Shown: positions 7,593 through 15,463 of the stretch, piece by piece
Position numbering within the stretch: the stretch's first letter is position 1
How the letters are laid out: every line of letters begins with the position of its first letter
Assembly: GCA_009780415.1 (NCBI GenBank)
Contig: WRAC01000001.1
Coordinates: 79,049 to 143,048 of the forward strand
Source of the DNA: Defluviitaleaceae bacterium
Lineage (GTDB): Bacteria > Bacillota > Clostridia > Lachnospirales > WRAX01
Direction of reading: 5' to 3'
DNA length: 64,000 nt
Notes under the pieces: model-generated
What the model saw: only the letters and a program-made list of their open reading frames with translations
Told to the model about the DNA's origin: nothing
Database searches by the model: none
Made by a program: the position numbers and the translations under genes

Positions 7593-8201
7593 ATGAGCAC
7601 TGGCGGGCGTCTGCGTACCGAGCGCAAGAAACTTAAAATCACACAGGGCGAAATGGCCAAACGCATAGGGGTCAGCCTCTCAACCATCTCCGACATCGAA
7701 CGCGGCAAAATAAAAAGCGTCACCCCGCGTCTGGCAAATTTACTGCACGAAGCTTACGGGATCGACCCGCATTGGCTTATGTACGGCAATGCCGCCCAAT
7801 TCACGCCCCTAACCGAATCGATCAAAACCGTGTTTATTCCCTCAACCGAATATTCGTCCTTACCGGACAGAATTACCTTATCCCCGATAGAAACCGAAAT
7901 TATATTACTCTACCTTACGCTGGACAAAGAAACACGCCAACAGGTTTTAACCGAATTCGCATACAGCATAGCGAAAAACAAAGACATACCAAAGCCTGTC
8001 ATAACAGCCTTTAACGGCCCCGCAAAACATTCCCGTCCAACCGAACATGACACCGAATTTGCATCCGATATTTTACCCGTCATATCCAGCCGGCAGTATT
8101 TTGACCAATCCGGATTAAACGTATCCTTAACCGAAAATGAAGTGCTTGAAACCGAAAAAGCAATATCAAAACGCTCAAAAGGACAGAAAAAAAAGGCATA
8201 A
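7593..8201 (+). CDS. Phage repressor, XRE-family HTH
   Basis: Residues 5-65 form a Cro/CI-type helix-turn-helix (GEMAKRIGVSLSTISDIERG), followed by a variable C-terminal region with no LexA-type protease Ser-Lys pair that I can see. Start ATG 7593 is chosen because AAGGAG precedes it and the promoter lies between it and the earlier ORF start. It is divergent from the early operon and probably binds the dyads at 7442-7490 to keep the prophage silent. The protein is odd in containing nine Thr-Glu pairs in 202 residues, eight encoded by ACCGAA, which looks like a DNA-level preference acting on the protein. Confidence 0.9.
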   Translation: MSTGGRLRTERKKLKITQGEMAKRIGVSLSTISDIERGKIKSVTPRLANLLHEAYGIDPHWLMYGNAAQFTPLTESIKTVFIPSTEYSSLPDRITLSPIETEIILLYLTLDKETRQQVLTEFAYSIAKNKDIPKPVITAFNGPAKHSRPTEHDTEFASDILPVISSRQYFDQSGLNVSLTENEVLETEKAISKRSKGQKKKA

Positions 8202-8205
8202 CTCT

Positions 8206-8225
8206 AAGGGCACGAATAAGCCCTT
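8206..8225 (+). terminator. Terminator after the repressor gene
   Basis: AAGGGC and GCCCTT pair across eight bases, followed by a short T-containing stretch, five bases after the repressor stop codon. Confidence 0.5.
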
Positions 8226-8236
8226 TGTTATCTACA

Positions 8237-8401
8237 TCATTTAATCTTCGATAAAACTAGGCAAACTACCAGCGGCTCCGCGCCAACCGGCACATACAGC
8301 ATCCTTTCCAACCCGTCGTATGTAAAAAAACCGCACTCATAATATTCCAGCCTCACTTTCTTTTTTTTCAACATAAACTCAAATAAAAATATGACTGCCA
8401 T
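8237..8401 (-). CDS. Small unknown protein, 54 residues
   Basis: Too short for the ORF track. It has a GGGAGGAG ribosome site six bases before ATG 8401. The product begins MAVIFLFEFMLKKKKVRLEY and continues with a TYDGLERMLYVPVG section, ending at TGA 8237. There is a short hydrophobic start and a basic patch but no clear membrane anchor. It lies between the phage repressor and the chromosomal activase gene, convergent with the repressor. I do not recognise it; it could be prophage cargo at the attachment end. Confidence 0.55.
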   Translation of the reverse strand: MAVIFLFEFMLKKKKVRLEYYECGFFTYDGLERMLYVPVGAEPLVVCLVLSKIK

Positions 8402-8510
8402 CGCTCTCCTCCCGTCAGGTTGCGAAAATACCGGAAAAGGGCTTATTCAGTCATATTATAGTACATCGCGTTAACTACCGACACTGACTTCATGTATTAA
8501 CGCGAATTAT

Positions 8511-11500
8511 TTAATTACCCATCGATTCGGTTGCAACCGAAAGCATCAGCTTAATCCGGTTCAACTGATTAACCTCGCTTGCGCCGGGATCATAGTCAAC
8601 TGCGACTACATTTGTTCCCGGCCAAAGCCTCCTTAATTCTTTAATTATTCCCTTTCCAGTCACGTGGTTCGGCAGACATGCGAAGGGCTGCGCGCACACA
8701 ATATTTTTCACGCCGGATTTGATAAGCTCAATCATTTCAGCCGTCAGGAACCATCCTTCACCGCTCTGATTCCCCATCGAAACAATCGGCTTCGCCAATT
8801 TCGCCAATTCGGTTATTTTCTGCGGAGGCACAAACCTGCGGCTCGCGGTCAAAGCCTTCCCGGCAAAACCCCTATACCGCTCAATTACCCGTATCATCAC
8901 ATTCGTTAAGCATTTTACCCACCAAGACCCGCCAAAATACTTCCATTTATACGTAGAATTATATAAACCATAAAGGAAGAAATCGGTTAGATCCGGCACC
9001 ACGGCTTCCGCTCCTTCGGCCTCCAAAAGCCCTACAATATCATTGTTAGCCGTTGGATGATACTTCACAAGTATCTCACCAACCACCCCAACTTTCGGTT
9101 TATCAACCGAATTCAACTCTATTTCATCGAAATCTTTAATTATTCCATATGTATTCCTTTTTAACTCCCTAAACTTCCCCCTTCGCACCGCGCCCTTCAA
9201 AACCCTCACCCATCGCCCGCAAAGCCCGTCAACCGCGCCTTTCACTTTTTCATACGGCCTTGTCGCGTACACCGTTCTCATCAGCAAATCCCCATATATC
9301 AACGCTTGCATGCTTTTATTCAACAAACCCAGCCCAAGCTTCATGCCGGGATGTTTCTCAAACCCCTGCGCCGACAGCGCAATCACCGGAATCCCCGGAA
9401 ATCCGGCCTTCACAAGCGCCCTCCTGATAAACCCAACATAGTTCGACGCCCTGCACCCGCCGCCCGTCTGCGTCATCACAACCGAAAGCTTTTCCGTATC
9501 ATACTCGCCGCTGAAAACCGCCTTCAACACCTGTCCCACAACAATCACCGCCGGATAACATGCGTCGTTGTTAACGTACCGTAACCCTATATCCACGGCA
9601 TCCTTGTCCATCGCAGGCAGCACGCGCAAGTCATATCCCTCCGCCTGAAACGCCTCCTGCACCAGCTCAAAATGCAGCGGGGACATCTGCGGAGATAATA
9701 CTGTGTGTCTGTATTTCATTTCCCGTGCGAAGAGAGGGAACCCGTCTAAATGCGGTTTTACATTTTTAACCGAATTAACCGAATATTTCCCGTCTCTTGC
9801 GCGAAGCGCCGCAAACAGCGACCTAACCCGGATTCTCGCGCTGCCAAGGTTATTGACCTCGTCTATTTTAAGCAGCGTAAAAATCTTACCCTCTCTGTTC
9901 AAAATATCCTGAACCTCATCCGTAGTCACGGCATCCAGCCCGCAGCCGAACGAATTCAACTGAATCAAGTCAATATTCGGTTGGCCGCATACAAATCGCG
10001 CGGCTGAATATAGCCTGGAATGATACATCCACTGGTCACGCACATTCAACCGAATATTTCGGTTATCACCCGGCAAATGGGCAACCGAATCCTCTGAAAG
10101 CACCGCAACCCCAAACCCCGTAATCATCTCAGGTATCCCGTGGTTAATCTCAGGATCGGCATGATACGGCCTCCCAGCCAACACAACGCCCCTCTGCCCG
10201 GATTGCCTCAGGTACTCCAGCGCCCTCTCGCCTTCACTTCGCACATCCTCGCAAAACCGCTCCTGTTCGGTTAAGGCTTTCTTCAGCGCACGCGATATCT
10301 CACGCTTAGGCACCTCCGGCAAAGCCGCCGCAAGCCCGTTAAGCAGGGCTTTCTTGTTATTCAACGTTAAGAAGGGATTCCTGAAATCAATACCTTCCGT
10401 ACGCAATTCCTCTACATTCAACCGAATATTCTCCGGATAACTGGCAACAATCGGGCAGTTATAGCAGCTTTCACCCGAATCAGTTTCATCTTTTTCATAA
10501 ACCACACTGGGATAGAAAATAAATTTCACCCCGTCCCCAATCAGCTCCATAATATGCCCATGGGCCAATTTCGCGGGATAACACACGCTTTCGCTGGGCA
10601 TACTCTCCATGCCCTTCTCATAAACCCCGCGCGTAGTACACGGCGACAACTTAACCGAATAGCCTAATTCGGTAAAAAGCGTATGCCACAACGGATAATT
10701 CTCATACATGTTAAGCACACGCGGAATCCCCACAACGCCGCGCTTTGCCAGCTTCTCCGGCAGCGGCTCATAATCGAAGACCCTCTTATTCTTATACGCG
10801 TACAAATTCGGTAACTCTGAATTCAGCTTAACCGAATCCTCATTACCCGAAAACGCCTGTACCCTCTCGCAACGGTTACCCGAAATAAACCGCCGTTCAA
10901 CCGAATTATCACCGATTTCCGTAAACCTGTTTACCGTCAGCAAGCAATTGTTCCCGCAGCCCTTACAACGGCTCAAACTAGGCGAAATCCGCAACGCAAC
11001 AAGCTTCTCCCGCGTCAAAATCCCCGAAGCAACCCGCTCCCCGGCCGCAACCGCAACCGAACCGCAAGCATACTCATCATCCAAAACGAAAGGGTCAAGG
11101 GGCGAAGCTCCTTGCAGGGGCTTGGGGACAGAGTCCTCAAGGTCTTGTCCTTTATCCCTGGCAATCAAAGCCGCGCCATAAGCCCCCATAAGCCCCGCAA
11201 TATCAGGCCTCGCGGCCCGTTTCCCGGCAATCTGCTCAAACGCGCGAAGCACGGCGTCATTCAAAAACGTGCCGCCCTGCACCACCGCGCGGCTGCCCAA
11301 ATCCTGCGGGTCGGTGATTTTTATAACCTTTTGCAGCGCGTTTTTCACAACGCTGTACGCAAGCCCCGCGGCGATATCCCCGACATCCGCGCCCTCTTTC
11401 TGCGCCTGCTTAACGCGGCTGTTCATGAAAACGGTGCAGCGGCTGCCCAAATCTATAGGATTCCCGGCGAACAGCGCAATCTCGGCAAACTCGGACGCGG

Positions 11501-12890
11501 TATACCCCATACTAGCGGCGAACGTCTCGATAAAAGAGCCGCAGCCCGCGCTGCAAGCCTCGTTCAGCAGCACATTCTCAATCGCCCCATCCTTCACGCG
11601 GATGCATTTCATATCCTGCCCGCCGATATCAAGTATAAAATCCACATCCGGCACAAAATGGGCGGCGGCACGGTAATGCGCGACGGTCTCAATCTCACCC
11701 AAATCCACGCACAGCGCGGCTTTCACAAGATTCTCCCCATACCCCGTCACACAGCTCTGCGAAATATATGCACAATCCGGCATAGTTTCATATATGCAAT
11801 TCAACGAATCAATAATTACTTTCAAGGGATTTCCTTGGTTATTCTGATAACTGGAATGCAAAAGCTCGCCATCGGCTCCAATCAACGCCAGCTTCGTCGT
11901 CGTCGAGCCCGCGTCAATGCCAAGGAAACACGGCCCGCTGTATTCGGTTAAATCGGCATGAACAACCGAATCAGTCTTGTGCGATTTCGTAAATTCGGTC
12001 AGCGCCGTCTCCGACCGAAAAAGCGGCTCAAGCCTCGCTATCTCAAAATTAACCTTCTTATTATTATGTAAGTTATGTATTAATTCACTTAGCGTCAATC
12101 CCGGCAAAACCACGCTGTGCGCCGTGCTGTACGCCGCGCCCATCGCCGCGAACAAATGCCCGTTTTCCGGCGACAAAGCGTTCCTCTCCTCCAAATTCAA
12201 CACCTTAACAAACCGCTGCCTAAGCTCCGGCAGGAAATGCAGCGGCCCGCCCAAAAACATCACGTTTCCGCGGATCGGCTTGCCGCAGGCCAGCCCGCTG
12301 ATGGTCTGCGCCACAACCGCGGCAAAAATCGACGCCGCCAAATCCTCGCGCGACGCGCCCTCGTTAATCAGCGGCTGGACGTCGCTCTTCGCGAAAACCC
12401 CGCACCTCGCCGCGATGGGATAAATGTTCGAAGCGCCCTCCGCAAGGCGGTTCAGCCCGGCGGCATCCGTCTGCAAAAGCGCCGCCATCTGGTCGATAAA
12501 CGCGCCCGTGCCGCCCGCGCAAATGCCGTTCATGCGCTGCTCCAGCCCGCCCGTAAAGTAAATAATCTTGGCATCCTCGCCGCCAATCTCAATGGCCACG
12601 TCGCACTCAGGCGCGCCAAACCGCACGGCCGTTGCAACCGCGACAACCTCCTGCACAAAGGGAACCCCTATCCACTCCGCAATGGAAAGCCCGCCCGAGC
12701 CCGTAATTACGGCATCAAGCGGCTCCGTCCCAATCTCCGCTTCGGCCGCCGCAAACAGCGCCCCAAGCGTCTCCGCAATATTAGTAAAATGCCGCGCGTA
12801 CCGTGAAAAAACAAGGCTTCCGCCCTCGTCCACAACCGCGACCTTCACCGTAGTCGAGCCTATATCAATACCCAAACGTAATTTAGCCAT
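8511..12890 (-). CDS. Giant 2-hydroxyacyl-CoA dehydratase activase-like protein
   Basis: A 1459-residue fusion typical of Clostridia. Two BadF/BcrA-type ATPase domains start with GIDIGSTTVKV (residue 6) and GIDAGSTTTKL (about 320); each carries the GGxGAFxD-like or SAGCGSF segment with cysteine that in HgdC binds a [4Fe-4S] cluster between subunits. A cysteine cluster, CKGCGNNC, follows near 640, then a DUF2229 domain from about 715 (MPSESVCYPAKLAHGH) and an HgdB-like C-terminal domain near 1260. Such proteins probably push electrons uphill by ATP hydrolysis to a radical dehydratase; no dehydratase subunits are nearby, so the partner is unknown. Start ATG 12890 follows AGGAGG; the longer ORF start lies in a repeat. 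A ~25-residue insert is described separately. Confidence 0.9.
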   Translation of the reverse strand: MAKLRLGIDIGSTTVKVAVVDEGGSLVFSRYARHFTNIAETLGALFAAAEAEIGTEPLDAVITGSGGLSIAEWIGVPFVQEVVAVATAVRFGAPECDVAIEIGGEDAKIIYFTGGLEQRMNGICAGGTGAFIDQMAALLQTDAAGLNRLAEGASNIYPIAARCGVFAKSDVQPLINEGASREDLAASIFAAVVAQTISGLACGKPIRGNVMFLGGPLHFLPELRQRFVKVLNLEERNALSPENGHLFAAMGAAYSTAHSVVLPGLTLSELIHNLHNNKKVNFEIARLEPLFRSETALTEFTKSHKTDSVVHADLTEYSGPCFLGIDAGSTTTKLALIGADGELLHSSYQNNQGNPLKVIIDSLNCIYETMPDCAYISQSCVTGYGENLVKAALCVDLGEIETVAHYRAAAHFVPDVDFILDIGGQDMKCIRVKDGAIENVLLNEACSAGCGSFIETFAASMGYTASEFAEIALFAGNPIDLGSRCTVFMNSRVKQAQKEGADVGDIAAGLAYSVVKNALQKVIKITDPQDLGSRAVVQGGTFLNDAVLRAFEQIAGKRAARPDIAGLMGAYGAALIARDKGQDLEDSVPKPLQGASPLDPFVLDDEYACGSVAVAAGERVASGILTREKLVALRISPSLSRCKGCGNNCLLTVNRFTEIGDNSVERRFISGNRCERVQAFSGNEDSVKLNSELPNLYAYKNKRVFDYEPLPEKLAKRGVVGIPRVLNMYENYPLWHTLFTELGYSVKLSPCTTRGVYEKGMESMPSESVCYPAKLAHGHIMELIGDGVKFIFYPSVVYEKDETDSGESCYNCPIVASYPENIRLNVEELRTEGIDFRNPFLTLNNKKALLNGLAAALPEVPKREISRALKKALTEQERFCEDVRSEGERALEYLRQSGQRGVVLAGRPYHADPEINHGIPEMITGFGVAVLSEDSVAHLPGDNRNIRLNVRDQWMYHSRLYSAARFVCGQPNIDLIQLNSFGCGLDAVTTDEVQDILNREGKIFTLLKIDEVNNLGSARIRVRSLFAALRARDGKYSVNSVKNVKPHLDGFPLFAREMKYRHTVLSPQMSPLHFELVQEAFQAEGYDLRVLPAMDKDAVDIGLRYVNNDACYPAVIVVGQVLKAVFSGEYDTEKLSVVMTQTGGGCRASNYVGFIRRALVKAGFPGIPVIALSAQGFEKHPGMKLGLGLLNKSMQALIYGDLLMRTVYATRPYEKVKGAVDGLCGRWVRVLKGAVRRGKFRELKRNTYGIIKDFDEIELNSVDKPKVGVVGEILVKYHPTANNDIVGLLEAEGAEAVVPDLTDFFLYGLYNSTYKWKYFGGSWWVKCLTNVMIRVIERYRGFAGKALTASRRFVPPQKITELAKLAKPIVSMGNQSGEGWFLTAEMIELIKSGVKNIVCAQPFACLPNHVTGKGIIKELRRLWPGTNVVAVDYDPGASEVNQLNRIKLMLSVATESMGN
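11081..11155. repeat. Double-hairpin repeat, copy 1, inside the activase coding region
   Basis: The sequence GAAAGGGTCAAGGGGCGAAG and the following GGGGACAGAGTCCTCAAGG match the intergenic copies at 13795, 26565 and 28852. Here it lies inside the activase gene and is read through in frame as about 25 residues including DLEDSVPKPLQGASPLDPF, between the second ATPase domain and the cysteine cluster. Confidence 0.85.
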
Positions 12891-12901
12891 TCTACCTCCT
12901 A

Positions 12902-13065
12902 AGAGCCTGTCTAGTATCTCCATTCCGGCGTCTTTTCGGTAAATTTTCCGTTATGCGTCGTCACGAAAAACCTTCCGTGCCTTCGGGCACGCGCAGTTTT
13001 CCGTTCCTAGCCTAACGAAAAATTTACGCGAAAATCCACCGAAAGCGAGATACTAGACAGGCTCT
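12902..13065. repeat. 164-bp MITE-like element with 19-bp perfect terminal inverted repeats
   Basis: AGAGCCTGTCTAGTATCTC and its exact reverse complement bound the element. The inside contains a GTGCC-TTCG-GGCAC hairpin flanked by ACGxxGTTTTCCG-type arms. A reversed homologue lies at 41292-41453. The left end stops 5 bases before the ribosome site of the activase. There is no coding capacity. The rest of this 316-base gap between the activase and Uma2 genes is A/T-rich with no other feature than the Uma2 promoter region. Confidence 0.9.
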
Positions 13066-13206
13066 GAAAACTAAAATCAATCCCATTAAAAATTATAATA
13101 TCGCCCAATAATATTTTCAACGCACAAAATTTATCACAAATGTAATTTTTTATCCAATCGGTGACGATATTAATAATACGCTGTATAATACGGGAGGGGT
13201 ATCCTT

Positions 13207-13782
13207 ATGTCTGAACCGGCACTTAAATACGATGATTACCAATATGAAAAGCTTAACGGAAAAATTACCGCAATGGCGCCAAGCCCAAATGTGAACCATA
13301 CAAAATCCGCCATCAATATATTTAAAATTTTTGACCGTTACCTTGAAGGTAAGCCTTGTGAGGTTTTTTCCGAGGGCTATGACGTTCATTTATCAGAAAG
13401 CGATTACGTAATTCCGGACATGATGGTCGTATGCAACAAAGATATCATTAAATACGACGGTATATACGGCGCGCCCGATTTGGTCGTTGAAGTCCTCTCA
13501 CCGGGCACATCCAGAAAAGACCGCGGCTACAAAAAGAACCTCTACGAAAAGCACGGCGTAACCGAATTTTGGCTGGTTTCAACCGAAATGCGCTCCATCG
13601 AGGTATATTTGCTGACAAACGGACGCTATGAATTAGACGATGTTTACACAGTTTTCCCGGAATCCTTAATCAAACGGATGCGCGAGGAAGGCAAAACCGA
13701 ATTCGTAACCGAATTCAACCCCGCGATTTTCCCAGAGCTGATTATCAAGCTTGACGAAGTATTCAAAGATCTGATCAACTAA
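13207..13782 (+). CDS. Uma2-family (DUF820) putative restriction-like endonuclease
   Basis: A 191-residue PD-(D/E)xK-fold protein. The family signature is visible: DYVIPDMMVV near residue 60-70 supplies the catalytic aspartate, and LVVEVLSPGTSRKDRGYKK near 95-113 supplies the glutamate and lysine. The GGGAGGGG ribosome site lies seven bases before the ATG, and TATAAT lies about 22 bases upstream of the start. Uma2 proteins are common, often in multiple copies, and their target is unknown. It stands alone here, with no partner gene. Four Thr-Glu pairs from ACCGAA mark the right-hand limit of the motif-rich region. Confidence 0.9.
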   Translation: MSEPALKYDDYQYEKLNGKITAMAPSPNVNHTKSAINIFKIFDRYLEGKPCEVFSEGYDVHLSESDYVIPDMMVVCNKDIIKYDGIYGAPDLVVEVLSPGTSRKDRGYKKNLYEKHGVTEFWLVSTEMRSIEVYLLTNGRYELDDVYTVFPESLIKRMREEGKTEFVTEFNPAIFPELIIKLDEVFKDLIN

Positions 13783-13794
13783 CCTGCCCAAATA

Positions 13795-13866
13795 TGGAAG
13801 GGTCAAGGGGGCATACCCTTTGCAAGGGTTTGGGGACAGAGTCCCCAAGGTCTTATCTTTATATAT
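13795..13866. repeat. Double-hairpin repeat, copy 2
   Basis: GGTCAAGGGGGCATACCCTT and then TTGGGGACAGAGTCCCCAA followed by GGTCTTATCTTT. Two hairpins in tandem, directly after the Uma2 gene, where it might also act as a terminator. Confidence 0.85.
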
Positions 13867-13877
13867 TTTATATATAA

Positions 13878-14009
13878 TACCATGTTGCAATCTAAGTGAT
13901 AGTAAGTTTTTACTGACGGCGCAAAAACCGCGCCATGGGCAAGTCGTACCGCGCTTCGCTACAGCGTACGACATTGCTCACTAACTATCACTATGATTGC
14001 AAGATGGTA
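13878..14009. repeat. 132-bp inverted-repeat element with internal hairpins
   Basis: TACCATGTTGCAATC...GTGATAGT pairs with ACTATCAC...GATTGCAAGATGGTA (about 23 of 26 bases). Inside are GGCGC-GCGCC and GTCGTAC-GTACGAC hairpins. Its outer stem resembles the 51-base hairpin at 45986. The right end abuts the ribosome site of the next gene, so it may affect that gene's translation. Confidence 0.8.
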
Positions 14010-14024
14010 AGAGGAGGCATTGCA

Positions 14025-15212
14025 ATGAAGATAGCCAGCAGTAACGTACAAATGTCGGCTGTCAGCTCGCGTGAGCAATCGGTCAGCTTCAGGCACGAAA
14101 CCACGCAGATTTTCACAACGCAGGGCGCGCTGCGCGAAGCCGGGCTCATTGGCTCCGGCGTATCGCTGACCTTGTCCGACGAAGCCCGCGCCGCGCTGGA
14201 GAAAGCGGCGGAGGAACCCGAGCAGAACAACAGCCTCACGGACGAAATGAACCGCGCGCAGAATGACCGCATACGCAGCTTTATCAACAACTCGAACAAC
14301 ATTTCTGTCAGGCATTTATCCAGCCGGTTTATGCTGTCGCATAACGAGTTTAAGATGGATCTGCTGCGAAGCATGATGGAAGCCCTGACAGGCCGGAAAT
14401 TCCGCGTTAACCCGCTGCCCGAGATGGGCGGTCAGCAAGGCCAGAACCAAGTCTCCGCCACGCAGGAGCATATACAGGCGCAGTGGAGCCGGATCAGCCA
14501 GCTCCAGATGAGCCAGCAGGATTTGCAGGCCCTGCAAGACCGCCAGCCCGCCGTTCTAACCTTCACAAACGTTACTTTGGAGCGGTTTGAGCGCGAAAAC
14601 GTGTGCTTCACGGCTCAGGCGCACATCACAACCGAATGCGGGATGGAAATCGACATCGACATCGCCCTCAACATGACCAGGGAGATTTACGAAAGGTTTG
14701 ATTTCTCGTCATTCACCACCATGCAGTTCGTTGACCCGCTGGTAATCAACTTCGACACCGATATGGCGCGTTTATGCGACACGAAGTTTGAGTTCGACCT
14801 GGACGCAAGCGGCACGCCCAACCAGATTTCCAGGCTGCTGCAAGGCTCCGGCTATCTGGCGAAATGCAACGGCTCGGGCGAGGTTCAGGACGGCAGCCAG
14901 CTCTTCGGCGCGCTCTGCGGCAACGGCTTCGCGCACCTGACCAAATACGATACCGACGGCAACGGCTGGATCGACGCCAACGACGAGGTCTGGGACAGCC
15001 TGCGCATCTGGGTACATAACCCGGACGGCACGAACAGCCTCTTAGCTCTGGGCGAGGTCGGCATCGGCGCAATCTTCCTGGGCTCCGTGGAAACGGACTT
15101 CACACTGGCAGGCGACAGCGGCGACGTAAACGGCATGCTGCGCCGCACCGGCTTCTTCCTCTTCACGGACGGCAGCGCCGGCACCGTGCAGCATTTGGAT
15201 TTGAGGGTATAA
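14025..15212 (+). CDS. EF-hand-like calcium-binding protein of unknown function
   Basis: A 395-residue protein. Start ATG 14025 has GAGGAGG seven bases upstream; the longer ORF lies inside a repeat element. No signal peptide. The first 150 residues are polar and rich in Gln and Ser. The C-terminal third has FDLDASG, then GNGFAHLTKYDTDGNGWID, an EF-hand/dockerin-type loop with Asp-x-Asp-x-Asn-Gly, and a following SLLALGEVGIGAIFLG section. This layout is shared by a widespread bacterial family of cytoplasmic or surface calcium-binding proteins with no established role. The gene has a single-gene setting with a hairpin after it. Confidence 0.7.
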   Translation: MKIASSNVQMSAVSSREQSVSFRHETTQIFTTQGALREAGLIGSGVSLTLSDEARAALEKAAEEPEQNNSLTDEMNRAQNDRIRSFINNSNNISVRHLSSRFMLSHNEFKMDLLRSMMEALTGRKFRVNPLPEMGGQQGQNQVSATQEHIQAQWSRISQLQMSQQDLQALQDRQPAVLTFTNVTLERFERENVCFTAQAHITTECGMEIDIDIALNMTREIYERFDFSSFTTMQFVDPLVINFDTDMARLCDTKFEFDLDASGTPNQISRLLQGSGYLAKCNGSGEVQDGSQLFGALCGNGFAHLTKYDTDGNGWIDANDEVWDSLRIWVHNPDGTNSLLALGEVGIGAIFLGSVETDFTLAGDSGDVNGMLRRTGFFLFTDGSAGTVQHLDLRV

Positions 15213-15218
15213 AAAAAT

Positions 15219-15250
15219 CAGGGGCAGACCTTATGCTTCATCTGCCCCTG
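15219..15250. terminator. Perfect 10-bp hairpin after the EF-hand gene
   Basis: CAGGGGCAGA and TCTGCCCCTG pair across 12 bases, seven bases after the stop codon. The adjoining run of seven A on the left would be a T tract on the minus strand; on the plus strand the T tract is poor. Confidence 0.6.
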
Positions 15251-15401
15251 TTGCACCCGCTGTGTTCACTTTCACTGCCCGTTCATTTGGAAATCTGTCT
15301 GATTATTAATAATCCTACTCTATTATACACTATACGTTTGGATTTGTCAATATAAATTAAATACAATTTGTAATCCCTCTTTCCCGGCTTTTCCGCATAA
15401 T

Positions 15402-15430
15402 TTGACATTCCGTCCCGTTTAAGGTATAAT
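15402..15430 (+). promoter_or_regulatory. Consensus sigma-A promoter for the DUF1576 gene
   Basis: TTGACA and TATAAT, both perfect, separated by 17 bases, 34 bases before the ATG. One of the strongest-looking promoters in the window. Confidence 0.85.
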
Positions 15431-15463
15431 TAAGTCCGTATAGTATGGATAAGGATTGATTTC

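Noticed and set aside
8202-8510. Phage attachment site at the repressor end
   Set aside because: No direct repeat or integrase is visible; the partner site would be outside the window, so no att site is reported.
11112-11951. 279-codon plus-strand ORF inside the activase
   Set aside because: Antisense shadow; begins inside a repeat and shows no protein-like motif.
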